The position numbers and the translations under genes were made by a program. Of a stretch of 64,000 nt of DNA, positions 13,630 to 26,159 are shown one piece after another; position 1 is the stretch's first letter, and each line of letters starts with the position of its first letter. The notes under the pieces were generated by a model. The model was not told the DNA's origin. It worked only from the letters and a program-made list of their open reading frames with translations, and ran no database searches. The stretch comes from Polytrichum commune (taxonomy: Eukaryota > Streptophyta > Polytrichopsida > Polytrichales > Polytrichaceae): assembly GCA_950295325.1 (NCBI GenBank), contig OX485805.1, positions 4,588,501-4,652,500 on the forward strand. The letters run 5' to 3'.

Positions 13630-13835
13630 TTCACTCCCACATCCCCGGCCTCACTCGCTCGCACCGGCTTCGTTTCTTGAATAACATTCCAATCCGAAAA
13701 GGACTTCCATGTTGGGTGAGGCTTTGGATGTGGGCATAATGATCTGGTCGTGGCGGTGACTACCAAATGGTTTTGGGAAGGTTTAAGGAAGAATGGTGAG
13801 GGTTTATAGGGCATTTGGGAGTCAATGTGGGGTTC
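13630..13835 (+). repeat. Inverted copy of the CAD upstream repeat unit
   Basis: The reverse complement reads like the units at 5,370-6,400, with the same order of motifs (CCTTAAACCTTCCC, GTCACCGCCACGACC, ATTATGCCCACATCC, CACCCAACATGGA). It lies 5' of the dead plus-strand CAD copy, in the same relative place as the array upstream of the working gene, so gene and upstream region were duplicated together. Confidence 0.65.
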
Positions 13836-13989
13836 GTGGTTGTCTTCCTTTTATGTTTTGTGTGGCGTCTGCGTGCGTTTAGTTGGGCGATGCGATTGTT
13901 TGTGTAGTTTTGTGGAAGTCGCGCGGGGGGATCTCCGCACAGGAATTAGTTGGAGAATTTTGTTTTCATTGTTGTGCAGGTGTGTGAGG

Positions 13990-14245
13990 AAGGTTGAGGC
14001 ATCTGTAACCGATAAAATAAGAGAGTTTGCATCTGTTGAGGACCAGCAATAATGGGGAATTCTTTTTTCTTGCAAAGAGATACACTTCTAAGGAGAATGC
14101 GAAGAAAATTTAATTGTTTTCATGAATATGGAGATTGTTACAAATTTTGAAGCGGAAAAGTTAGAATGACACATAGTTGATATATAGGTTGACCCATAAC
14201 CACTCATCTAAATTCTAATGCTATAACAGTTGTCAAATAACTGTC
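13990..14245 (+). repeat. Segment duplicated at 53,105-53,565
   Basis: The block containing AAGAGAGTTTGCATCTG, CTAAGGAGAATGC, TGAAGCGG, TTGATATATAGGTT and CATCTAAATTCTAATGCT recurs in the same order and orientation at 53,105-53,565, where it is interrupted by a MITE. The copy here is the uninterrupted version. The repeat family is not identified; it forms part of the DNA just upstream of the dead CAD copy. Confidence 0.7.
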
Positions 14246-14399
14246 TTAGCATCAGATACAACTACAGATTCCTCAACCTTAATCCAGGATGAGGATGTTT
14301 CCCGCCTGAATTATCATCGTTTGCAGTAGTTGCTGACTACATGATCCGGTTGTTGTTGCTTTTGAATTAGGCGACGAACACTCTTGGTAATAAAGCCCA

Positions 14400-17165
14400 A
14401 TGGGACATGTCGGTGATGAATTAAGAGCGGTGGGAATAGCCGCAAGGGATGCATCTGGGCATCTTGCTCCTTTCCAATTCACGCACAGGTACCTTACTAG
14501 ACTACGAATTGCGCTTGTTCTTCTTCCTGCCCTCTTTCCTTGGATTGCGTGCTATAATTCTTTGTTATTGCATGGTTACAGCCTCGAGTGTATTGTGAAT
14601 TGCACTTTTCCTTCGACGTCGCGCTCTTGCAGATGAATGTTTGCATAAGTGAGTGTTGGCTGATATTCACTTTTGTCGTCCTCCAGACCGACCGGAGCAG
14701 AAGATGTGCGGTTGAAGGTCCTCTTCTGCGGCATCTGTCATTCAGACCTGCACCAAATTAAGAATGACTAGGGCGTGTCGAAGTTTCCTGTGTTCCCGGG
14801 TAAATTCTTCATGTTCTTTACTCCATGTAGCTGCTACGCACCGCCCTGAGAGGTTCTGTATTACATGACATAACAGCAGTCAAGGTTCTCTGTAGATTGT
14901 TGCAAGGTTCTATATGTTCAAGGTTTGGCTTCCGTAGATTGGAACATTACTAAACAGCTACATGATGGTCTCTTTGCAAAGAAAGAGGCTGCAATTAGAA
15001 AAAACTATGATTATCAATGATTTACAGTTGCTCGTTGAAAAGTTCACAGTACATGATGACTACGCGTTCTGTTTCGGTTATTTGTGGTCACCTGGTTCCT
15101 TGTATTGTTATCCAAACGTGAAGGGTTTGGTTACAAGTAAATTATGCTCCTAAGGTTCATAGGTTCATTGCTTTGTAACCACAACTAGTCTTGCATAAAG
15201 TTCCGGATCCATCTCCTGCTGTTTTGTTTCCTTCCTCATTGTTTACATTTGATATTTCTGCGGTGCCATGATCATATGGAGAGGCATGAAATTGTGGGAA
15301 TTGGTTACCGAAGTGGGCTGAGCAAGTCACAAATTTCAAAGTGAACGAAAATGTGGGAGTGGGATGTCTGCTGCACTCCTACAATGATGTGTACCGGACA
15401 GCAGAGTCACTCAAGGTGGCTACTTGCTGATGTTATGGACCCGAGATGCACTAAAAGTTTCATATACACACCCTAGCCTCTGAAATATCACCCTCCATAA
15501 TGTCACTTCCTCTCTTATACCCCAAACCCTAGGGAACGGATATGCTCAGCTTAAATCTATCTCTTTATTGTCACACTTCCTTCCCATATATCACAGGTTG
15601 TGACATTAAAATAATTCAGCAAAGAATTCAAACCACTGGCTTGCATGTATCGCGTTGTCGTCCATTGTCATTATTGCAATGTTGACTTTGTGTTATTCCA
15701 TGATGTCACATGCATGCTACACTAATTCTCTATTATCATGCATCCATGTCAACACTACATACCTCCTTAATATCGCGTGTGCTTTGGTTGCCACAAGCGT
15801 GATGTTAGGGAGGTTAAAGAGTGTACCCATCTGAATATTTTCATAATTAGTTGAGTACATCTATTGACATAGATTGTGAAACTTCACTGAAACCACAAGT
15901 GAGCAGTTACATGTACACTGGGATTCTTTGATATAATTACTCTTGTCACCAGGTAGATAAACAATCTTCTTTTACAAGACGATCTTCTTCAACAGAGACG
16001 CAAGGTGGCTACTCTAAGTTAGTGTTATCATGGTCGTGATGAACTACAAGGACATAAGTTGGTCTCCATCCATCCCGAGATGTGAAAGTTACATGCACAT
16101 GATATCTTTTTTTCCTTGTTTCAGAATGCAAAACGTGGAATTCTAACAATTATCTCGTCGAGCAGGTAGGCAGATTATGCTTGTTTCATACCGATCTGTT
16201 TTTCCTGACTTCATCACAAGTGCAGAAATTTTCTTGACTACATCTATTGACATGGATTGTGACACTTCACCCAAAACATAAGTTTGCAGACTCTTCGCCA
16301 TAACTCTCGTTGACAGGTAGATAGATAATCTTCTTTTAGGAGAAATTAAGTAGAGTCAACAGAATAGACTCAAGGTGTTATGGTGGTGGTGAACTACAAG
16401 TAAGGTGTTCTACATTGATCCCATGGTGTAATTTAGTAATTTCGTTTCCATCATTATTGATTTTTTTTTTGCTCTTGTTTCATAATGCAAAACGTGGGAT
16501 TTTTTCATATGTCTCTTATCGACAGATAGGTAGATTATGCTTGTTATTCTTGAAACACTAAGGCTTCAATTGTGTGATTCTTTGTTGCACCAGGTTTTTG
16601 GTGCGCATTCTTGAGAGTTTGGCCAATGATGCAACAACACTTTTACTGTGTGCTAGGATAACAGTGTGGAGCTCTATGAAGTACTCCAAAATGCATGTGA
16701 AGTTGTACTACCTAGGCTACCGGTTAGCAACGCTTCTACATTTGTAAAATGATATAAACACATTTCCACCATATTCTTAACATATTGCAAAACTAATGTA
16801 AAGGTGGTCATGTGGTGTAGATGTCTTCCCTATTAGCAATGATGCTGAAACACAGACACAACACGTTTTGAACGTCACTTTCGCCCACAATATTTAATAA
16901 ACAACATAATGATGTTTTTGCACCCTACTTACACTAATTTTGCAACGTTTTTGAGACCTTTGACACCAATGTGGAGGTTTCCAATATCCAAAATTGTTGC
17001 AAGTTTGTTATATTTATGTTGTAATTTAACCCCCTAGGTAGTAGTGAAAGGCGCTCACTTTGGCTTGGTGGCAATGGGAGGGTTGGGCCATATGGCCGTT
17101 AAGTTCACTGAAGCCTTTGGGATGTACGTCACCATCTTCAGCACTTTACTCCACAAGGAAATGGA
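14400..17165 (+). pseudogene. Dead copy of the cinnamyl alcohol dehydrogenase gene
   Basis: Collinear with the CAD gene at 2,698-4,970 but broken. Exon 1 equivalent: 14,400-14,488, with ATG and a GT donor. Exon 2 equivalent: 14,687-14,799, with TAG at 14,769-14,771 where the working gene has the Trp codon of NDWGV, and one base missing before the VPG codons. Exon 3 equivalent: about 15,279-15,440, lacking the whole structural-zinc segment (the four cysteines) but keeping the HEIVG start and the TQGGY end. Exon 4 equivalent: about 17,040-17,165, retaining GLVAMGGLGHM and FST. Exons 5 and 6 were not found; beyond 17,170 lies pogo-derived sequence. No functional enzyme is possible. It is on the opposite strand from the working gene, head to head with it. 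Confidence 0.9.
15950..16570 (+). repeat. Repeated CAD intron-3/exon-3-end segments inside the dead copy
   Basis: The exon 3 end plus following intron (motif CAAGGTGGCTACTCT..., then GTGAACTACAAG) reappears at about 16,003-16,070 and 16,370-16,410. The intron 3 end (AACGTGG...CAGGTAGGCAGATTATGCTTG) appears at about 16,130-16,180 and 16,490-16,545, with further partial copies near 15,950 and 16,310. The working gene has one copy of each. Local tandem duplication of a few hundred bases is the simplest reading. Confidence 0.65.
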
Positions 17166-17609
17166 AGATTCTTTATAGTAGACAATTACAATGGCCCACG
17201 TTAATTATTTGCACACTAATTTTCCACCCACCCATAGGAATAGGACTATTTAGTGCACTCATTACTAATAGTCTTTGATACAGCTTAGTTGAGAGGTTGG
17301 ATGAGGATATGTTGATGATGATCTTTAAAAATCAATATTATGGATATATGGCCTTATCAACTAAAATGAGCCAATTGGGCCATTATGAGACAATCATTTT
17401 GTCACAATTGATGAGATCTTCCACATTACAATTGATTATTTGCATGGTTTTATAAACTTGTGTGGGTGTATTGGAATGGTTGAGTAATGTATTTTAAGAA
17501 CCCTCAACGGGTATTCTCTCGTACCAACTAGCAATCATTACGTTCCCATCACGTTCCCTACATTAAATTGAGCAAACCAATTGGCTCATTTCATGTGCCT
17601 TACACATGG

Positions 17610-18535
17610 CACATCAAGTATGTGGTCCTATTGTGGGCATTTCTAGGATTATAACCATTGGATCGGCTCAGGGATTGTCTCCTCCAAGTAGGGTAGACCG
17701 TCTCACTCTTGCTCTTGCTATAAACACAATAGGCACTAACAAGTTGAAACCTATGATTATTTACAAATCTCTATGCCCAAGATGCCTTGGAATGTGGTTG
17801 CCAACAAAATTATGTGTGGTGGTTTGCAAACCAAATGGCCCGAATGACATCAAATGTGTTTGAGAGTTGGATGATGAGCCTCAATGTACATTTCAAATCT
17901 CAAAAACAAAATGTACTTTTAATTATGGACAATTCTGCTACTCACTCCTTGAAGCATGTTGGTAGGGGTAAATCATTTGGTTTTCCAACCTTACAATTGA
18001 GAAATATTATAATTTCTTTCTTACCACCTTATTTTACAAGTGTGGTCCAACCCCTGGATTAGGGAATGATTGCTTCATTCAAAGTTCAATATAAGAAGAG
18101 GCTTTTGGAATGGAATTTCTCTCAATTTGGTTCTTCTTCTACTCACTGGGACTTGAAGAAATCAATGCCAAATGTAAAGCAAGCTATTATGTGGTGCCCT
18201 CAAGTGTGGAGAAAGATGAATTCCCGATTCATACGAAATAATTAAAGGATGTCCAAGATTTTACTTTTAGATTGGAGTGCCAGTTTTGCCATGGATGATG
18301 AACGTGAGAAATAAAAAATGGAAGAAGCAACAAATGAATTGGCAATTCATGTTTCCTTTTTGAATCGTGGAAGTGAAGAAACGCCCATTGAAGAATATGT
18401 GGAGAGGAAATCGTTGATGCAATAATACAACATGGCTGAGTTGGTGGATATGGTAAGGGGTAGAGAAATCCATTTGGATTTAGATTTGAATGAAGATTCA
18501 ATGAAAGGGTATGATGTGAATGACTAGTCAAGACC
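17610..18535 (+). pseudogene. Pogo-type (Tc1/mariner) transposase fragment, broken
   Basis: Two overlapping frames (17,606-17,863 and 17,787-18,062) plus downstream pieces spell the DDE core of a pogo/Tigger (CENP-B-related) transposase: SRVDRLTLALAINTIGTNKL, MIIYKS, FESWMMSLN, then the catalytic LLIMDNSATH and SFLPPYFTSVVQPLD, a stop, and GMIASFKVQYKKRL. C-terminal remnants continue to 18,535 (VKQAIMWCPQVW, then an acidic tail). There is a frame shift near 17,800-17,860, a TAG directly after QPLD at about 18,060, and further stops at 18,243 and 18,314. The N-terminal DNA-binding domain was not found and no flanking inverted repeats were recognised. Confidence 0.75.
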
Positions 18536-19688
18536 AATAATCAAGTTACCTCAAGCCCATAAAATTTTCCAATGATGCATCCTTTGGAGTTTTCAATTAT
18601 ATGTGACAAACATGCAATCATTTATGAATAAATTGTACATGATGTCATTTTTCCAACATCATCAAACACACTACATTCTTACTTTCGTAGTGTGATATAT
18701 GGTAAAGACATCATCATGGGACTATGCTTTTTTTAACTACATATTGTGACACGATGAGCATAATTCTTTAATAAAAATATTCTTTCACACTTATGTATGT
18801 TCATTGTGTATACAAGAAGACATTTTACATTGAAATAGGCCTTTTTCTTGAAAAACCTCAATAGTATGACATTTGAGGCCAAAATGTCATATTACGCAGA
18901 ATACGTTGTGTGAATAATACAACACTGTCTTGTTGATGGCAAGTCGAGCACTCTCATATGACACCGGAGCACATCATGCCATGGCAGATTCATGGAAATG
19001 GAGTCGACAAATTTTCATTGGATTTTCTGAACAAGAGTGCTTGCTTCTTGAAAAAGAAAAAGCAGGCACAAAATTTTCTGTGGTTGGAACTGCGCTACCT
19101 TTCGCCCTATCTTCTCAAGATCAAATCTGTCTGTCTCGTGCGGGAGACTAGATATATCAATGCCGTAACGGCACTACGATGATCCGTCCCTTAAGAAAAC
19201 ACAAGGTAGAATGGCTGCTGAATGTGATAGCCGTAGAAAGGTACAAATTCTCTCATAGTGGCCACAGACAGCACTAAATGTTGTTCTCTGTTCCACAACT
19301 AAGTTACCACTCGATACCCCAGTGACTGGCCTGCCATGGCCAGTGTGGGGCTGATTGACATACTAAATCCTTGCTTGAGACCTGTTACCATCCCACCTCA
19401 GAGCTACATTAATTTAGTGTACAATGATGGTACCCACAAGCCTGACAGCAACGTCGACTTGAGAAACACCACCAACCTCTACAGTGTATCTTACACATTT
19501 ATACCCAGTTTTACTTTCCTCTCTAAACCTTGAAGTTACTACAGGTGGAACGAACCTTAGGAGTTCGAAGAAGAGTCGAGCCTGCTTGGAAGCATGATGA
19601 AACCTCGCGAGTTTTGTAAAGTTTTCTAACCTGCTCAGAAGTAGGCCTTTGATGACAGGATGATATGGTTATTTGAGAGGGGTCTCCG
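18536..19688. other. Downstream flank of the kinase gene
   Basis: No gene supported. From about 18,930 to 19,688 the composition is more gene-like and lies directly 3' of the kinase stop codon, so it may hold the 3' UTR. The part from 18,536 to 18,930 is AT-rich and contains a short inverted repeat around ATATGACATTT/AAATGTCATAT near 18,865-18,892. Confidence 0.35.
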
Positions 19689-22600
19689 TCATACGAATTC
19701 CAGCATGCTATTATACGACAGCAATACACCCTCCTTGAAATTGTCGTCCTCGTCCACCAGATTCTTTTCTTCATCGTAGGAGAGGCGTGGAGCTGAAGAG
19801 CTCCTGCAAGCTTTGAACATACTTCTGCCGCTTTTCTTCAACCGACCAGTACGTAATGAAAGCTTGTATGTGCTGCGACTAGGAGTGCTGAAGGTCTCGG
19901 TTGGAACATCCGATACGGAATTGTTCTCTGGACTCAGGTGCCCTATTGGATCTGTTACAGTCTGGATTTCAGGCACAGCTGTGTAGACAGGAAGTACATC
20001 TGGTTTTAATTTCCTTCCTCCCATGGACAGAAGATGTGGTGTGTTGTCATTTTGCGCTGGATCCAAAATGCGTAGCACCTGATTCACCCACATACTTCAC
20101 TCAGTAAACCTACTACAAGTTGTTTTCTTGGTCTTGATGTAATTATTGATTTTCCCGTACTGTCCAAGCTTGAAGCATATCCATTTAGTTGTAAATTTGT
20201 TACGAGTTGATACTTAAATTACAGATCGGCAAATTCTAGACCTTAGATTGATATCTAATTGGAAATTTAACCTGCAACTTTGAGTAGGCCACTTGCAAGG
20301 TAGTGAGTACCAGACTCGAATAAAGTGGTCATTCCTAGACATGTGATGACTTGCGAAGGAGCTAAAGAAGATACATAAAATTAGGGTTGGTTTATTTATC
20401 ATGTCTGTCTAGAGCATCTCTACAGCCGTCCACTTTCACCTTTCCATTGCCTTTTAAAGGGATTCCACGCACAATTTGTCTTGCCTTCTACTGTAAATGG
20501 TTACAAGGTTTTGCATTTAATTAAGCTTTGACAGAGGGGGGCGGCCACAGGCCACTACACGAGTACCAGATCAGTTTGAATTACACTCGGATGTAATACG
20601 ACACGACATCACTACTTATGCAGCTCTACTTGAAGCAAGGACAAAACTCACCTGAGTCATACGAGGTCGCATGCTAGGATCTCTCTTGATGCATTGTCTG
20701 GCTGCATGCATCATGCAGTGCATCTCAAACGGATCGTACTCCGAGGCTTTCAGGCGAGGATCTACCAGCTCATCGTCATAGCTGTCCAACAACCCCCTTG
20801 CCTGCAAATGTTTTGCCAAATTTGATCAGAAACGGAATGAACTGAAATAGCTCACATGAACGGTTATTCTTGGTCCAACATAACAAAGAAGCTTACATTG
20901 ACCAAAGATTTCAGAGAAGGGCAATTCTTTTTCATTTCGCTCCCACTCAATTGGGGACAAACAAATCGTAGAGCTAGAGTAGAGCTAGAGGAAATCCCCA
21001 AAAACAGACGTACTCTGGTAAAAGGCATGGTATCACCTACTCCAGGTTTAGATGAACCGCCCAGTATTGAAAGTGAGATCTAGAAATGCTTCAACGATTC
21101 ACTCCTTTTAAGACATGGACTCCTCCGTTGGACAGACAGATACCATAATATTTAGTGTGATCATGCACTAACCCAGTCAGTCAGAAGTACGCCACCTCTC
21201 GCGTTTTGCTGATCAATAGCCTTCCGACCTGTTATGATTTCTAGTAGCACTACACCAAAAGCGTAGACGTCCGCCTTCTCTGTTATTTGCCCAGTTTCAG
21301 CATACTCCGGGGCAAGGTACCTACATTCACCCACATTCGTCATTGGTGGTCCTTTGAAATTTGACAGGAATGATACCATATATTTTTGACCGATTCTATA
21401 CGGCCTTGCATTTGGATGCTATCTTCGTCCCTGACACCAGAAAACCTTCCTTTCGTTACGGTTACCATTCTTAGAATGACGACTAATTTCATACAATGCA
21501 GTAGAGTTTTCATGGTTGGCCCCAGGATCCTCGAGCAAGACGACTTACCCCAAAGTACCGAGAACACGAGTCACTTCTACCATTTCCCCGTCCATTTGCC
21601 GTCTCGCCAGCCCAAAATCCCCCACCATGGGTGTGAAGTCATGAGTAAGGAGGATGTTGTTAGGTCTCATGTCCCGGTGAACAATGCAGCCAACCCGACA
21701 TTCCTCATGGAGGTAACGAAGGGCTCTGGCAGCACCTATAGCAATTTTCTGTCTGTGCTTCCACTGTAAACCTTCTTTGTTTTTGGCTGCAAAGACAAGA
21801 TTCAAAAAATCGTTAACAATAGGTCTCCTACATTGTGACCAGAGATAGGAAAATGAAATGGAACATAGCCTTTGTAGAATGTGGACAAAGAGCTACTGAT
21901 TGTTGCCAATTTGCACAAGATTCGTAGGTAAAGAATCAACACTCACCAGAGAGATGCGTGTCCAGAGACCCATTACATACATATTCATAAACCAAAAGTC
22001 GTTTTTGATCCTCAACGCAATAGCCAATAAGCGTCACAAGATTGCGGTGTTGGGCACAACTTAGAGCCTCCACCTCAGCACAGAATTCTTGATCACCTTG
22101 TGAACTTGAAATCTTATGCTGTTTCACAGCCACTAATTGCCCTTCTGGCAGATTTCCTCTGTACACAGAGCCATACCCGCCTTGGGCCAGATAATTATGG
22201 TAACTGAAGTTATCTGTTGCAACTTGCAACTCCAGGTACGAAAATTTCCTCACTGCCTTACCAAACTCTGGGGTCTTATGTTTGCAGATAGTGCAGAGCG
22301 GCGGAGCCAATGGGGCTGGCTTTCTGCTGAAGACTGTTCTTCTGAAACTTGATGATCTTTCGATGTTATTTGGGTCCCGTGGATTTGGCGCGTGGTTTGA
22401 TCCTTTTCGTTGTACCCTGACAACTGGTGCTCCTCTTACAACTTGCTCGAATGCCTCCACGGTTTTGACATTCACCTTTTCCAACTGCGAGTGATGTTCC
22501 CTGCCATCCGCTTTGAGTAGTTCGTTAAGGTTATGTAGGGTCCAGGCATCAGCACGTCGAGGTTGCACTGAGATGGGACCTTGTCGTGCCGCAGCCTCGT

Positions 22601-25265
22601 TGAATGTAGGAGAGATGCCCGCAGAGGACCAAGGTTCAACCCTTCCCATATCTGCAAGCGCAGGAAAGCTTGGAGGAGTCGTGGGTTTGAAAGAGGAAAT
22701 TGGAGAAGGGATTGTGGTCGTTGGGGGTCTCGTTGAAGATATCAGCGACTCTGTAGACTCGGTTACAGAGGAAGCAGCAGTACGTGAACCTTCGGACATT
22801 GACGAGGCACAAGGCTTGCCAGCTGCTATCTCTGTAACTTCCTCTCCTGAGGACATTGCCCCTATATCTGAAAGGGCAGACACCTTTGCTGACGTTTGGT
22901 CAGCAGAGGAAGAGTCGGAAGCAGGGCAGATGATTTCCGAGGATGGTGATGAACTCAGCTGCAACGACTCCTCGCGAGGATACAGACCTGCTTCGAAAAA
23001 AGTTTAAATTTAGAATCCAGACGAGGAAAATCCCTACACGTTGTAAACTTAAGGCGACGAAGAGGCTCTTTAATAGTTGCGGACTATCAAGAGAAGGCTA
23101 GCAAGGGGCAAATATACCGATCCTACTAGCGGCGATGTCGATATTAGAAATACAATTTAGGAAGAGGGAACTCCAATTATTTAGAGTCAATGCACTCCCT
23201 GCACCTCCATTTTCGACGGTGATCACTGGACGAGGCAATACAATCAGCCCTTTGATCCGTGAATGTACTATAGAATGTTCACATTGATCGAAGGGTCCAG
23301 AGTTACAAGCAGAAATTTTGTGGGCTCTACTTAAACGCTATAATTAAAGTACATCTTGTCAACAGAATGGCCAGTAAACCTTAATCTTCTAATTTTGCAG
23401 ATAAGTAGCTCAAGTTCCTCACCATAATCTGGACTTCCTTGGTCATACAGCCACTGCGCTACTGCGGATTTGTTCATGCTTCCAAGATTGTCGTATCTTG
23501 AACTAATTCCATGCTCCGAATCGTCCACCTCGATAACTTCAGCCTCACCTTGTAGACTCTGGAGGTCACCTTCCTCCGCGCAAGTCAAGAATGAGGACGC
23601 AATCGAACGTCGATTTGAACCAAAGTCAGCAGGGGCAGTGGGCGGACATTCATGCTTGGGGCAGCCGGGTGAAGAAGATAGATTGAGTAGCATATCTGGG
23701 TGGAGTCCGGCCCGTAAAGGTTCCCAAAGATCAATGGTTTTTACACGTGTAACATAGCACGTAAGGTTGTCGACGTAATACTTCTTATCTTTCTTCATGC
23801 TCCTAAATAATGGCCACATTAAGAGTAAAAAAATTTAGTGCCTCAACTTTCTTTCATCCCTTTGACTGACCGGTCTCACCTCAAAAAAAAAAATTGGACT
23901 CGTCTCATAAAACGTATCATTCTAACCCTACTCCCTATTCAACCTTAAGCTTCTATAACAGTTACATTGAAAGTTTAATGTACGTGTGGATGTTGTGCAA
24001 CCTTGTACAGCAAAGACACGTACTAGGACACTCATGCACAAAAACATACCTGTCGAGAATGACATGATGTGCACCGAAACTCTTGGCTTCTTCAACCGCA
24101 AGCACTTTCATATCCCGGCTCAATTGCACGTCAATGTCAAGCTTCACCTGATTGGATAACCGATAAAGTTAAGTAGAAATTAGACCTTGGAATCGGACCG
24201 TAAAATTCTGCTAACAAATTCTGCTAACAAATTGTAAACGCAGTTGGATATATTTGTGCAGTGTTACCCTACAATTCGACCCACTAACTTCGCAAAATCA
24301 TGACGTTCGCAGGTGTCAATCGTGATTTATCTTAATTGACGCACATCCGGCAAACAGCAAAAGAAGAAGGATTTTACCCCAAGTTTCTGACATTTCAAGT
24401 GGAGCTCTAGATTATTTAGAAGTTGCTGCTTCTTGCTGGCAGCCTCGAATTCCAGCGCTGGGCGGTTCACTCCATTCCAGTTTTTCTCCACAGGACCTGA
24501 TTTGTAACCCACTGCAAAATCTCACAACAGACAGGGAGCTACTATCAGTTATACAGACAGCTGTAACAGTAGTTCTTCGAAGACTGAAGGAAATATCGAT
24601 CTAGAATGAAGTCCATTCTGGCTGGCAGGTGCCTAACGCACCACAATTGCTAGCTTTCACGGACAAGAAGTGAGCCTGTAAATTCTACATTCTTGAAAAC
24701 TTGTCTGGATGTAAAACTACATATCACTGCTAATGAAACCTAAATTGCAACACCTTGCCGTCTTGGTCGGGCGTCGCCTCTAAAAAACCATAACTGGACT
24801 AAAGCGTTCGATTCCTTCGTCCTCCCAGCGTCAAGTATGTTTCAAATCTTCTTCTAAAGCGTGCACTCATTCCTCACACTGCTAGCAAGGTGGTCCGTTC
24901 ATAAACAGCACTTCATGTAACTATAAACGGGAGTAACTCCTTTAAACTAGATAAGAATGAGAGTGTAAAAGGATGTGGATGCAACATTTCTTACGTTTCG
25001 AAAGACCTGCTTGAAATCCACCCTTGGAGCTTGGATTGGAGTTCTGCTGAAGGATAGCCAGGAGCTTCAGGTTGTCCCCTCGTTGAACAACGTGGTCAAG
25101 TGTCCACTCCATCGTTATAATAGCCGAGAGGTCCTTGGCGGGATCGACAACTACCAGGACTCGTTGACAAGTGCTGTCAAGTTCATCACTCCAATTCACT
25201 TGCACGACTTCCTGTGAAGCTGCCTGCATACCTGAAATGTGCCTCCTGCCTTCAACGACTGCCAT
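19689..25265 (-). CDS. USP-domain receptor-like cytoplasmic kinase (SELMODRAFT_444075-type), complete, 9 exons
   Basis: Predicted exons: 25,265-24,995, 24,511-24,378, 24,147-24,050, 23,802-23,423, 22,987-21,947, 21,786-21,549, 21,320-21,173, 20,801-20,652, 20,078-19,689. All junctions are GT-AG and in phase, giving 949 residues. Residues 35 to about 210 resemble the N-terminal adenine-nucleotide alpha-hydrolase (USP-like) domain of this plant family ([31 protein letters not shown]). A low-complexity Ser/Thr/Pro linker follows. Residues 518-532 ([15 protein letters not shown]) match the short conserved segment before the kinase domain. The kinase has GGYGSV at 563-568, Lys583 in VAVK, HRD at 678-680, DFG at 698-700 and APEY after it. 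In the catalytic loop HRDxRPxN, Arg replaces the usual Lys. Database names call members inactive, but the core catalytic residues are present. No signal peptide or membrane segment was seen, so cytoplasmic or peripheral. The start is the first ATG of the exon. Confidence 0.9.
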
Positions 25266-26159
25266 CTTGGTCAGGAATAATATCCTGAGAATCACAGCCC
25301 CCTTGATTGCAAGCTCCTTGATAGGAATGAACAAGTGAAAGAATGTGATCTGCTCGGACTACAGGATTTTCCAAGAAACCGCACTTGGAAATGCCAAAAC
25401 AGAAGTTCAATAGACTTTTTAAAGACAGTTTAGAATTGTCTTAAGCCATAGGAATGATCTTAAGTGATAGGTAGAGTGCCGGTATCACAATTGATATCCT
25501 TACTAGTCATTCTCCGAAACAAAAAACAAAAAGCACATCCACTGTGAGCGCACAAGACGCACATAGTACCATAAGCTTAAGGTCACTAGACTACGGGTGG
25601 CACGAGGTTCGCAGAGTGACATCAGTCAAACCAAGCGATTGCAATCATCAGGGACAATATATGCATCGCCTCGAAGCCTTTGGCCTCTTGATGATCTTTC
25701 TCAGAGTCGAATTCTAAGAAAGTATAGTTCGACGACACTAGGATTTAGAACTTCACACTAACTTCGAGTTTTGCAGATATAACTTAGTTTCCAGATCTGC
25801 AAGAGACGGAAAAGTTTTGTTTACAGGTTTTCACAAAAGAACTATAAGCTGATATCTACAAATTCACTGCTTAGATTCCTTCTTCACGAGGTTTCTTGAC
25901 ACAATAAGGCGCTTAGCTAGGTATACGAAGCACTCGCTCATCCAACTCTCGGCCTCAGAGTCGGTAACAACGTCCGAAAAAGTCGTGATGAGAATACGAA
26001 AGCTGAACATACACTCTAAGCGCTTGCGGAGGCAACCTCAGACGACCGGTCAAAAAAGACTGCACCATTTCTTGCTCCGATCATCAAACTTCGAAAGATT
26101 TCTTCCAACCTCCTTAAGCACTGTTTAAGCAAGCTCTAGAATCCGGCCTCAATCCATGT
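25266..26159. other. Upstream flank of the kinase gene
   Basis: No gene seen. It lies 5' of the kinase ATG and probably contains its 5' UTR and promoter; the open frame extends upstream of the ATG without another ATG, and a CAG/TAG-type acceptor near 25,367 hints at a 5' UTR intron, which is unproven. Confidence 0.35.

Noticed and set aside
22513-23007. 164-codon plus-strand frame
   Set aside because: Antisense shadow of the Ser/Thr/Pro-rich linker exon of the kinase gene.
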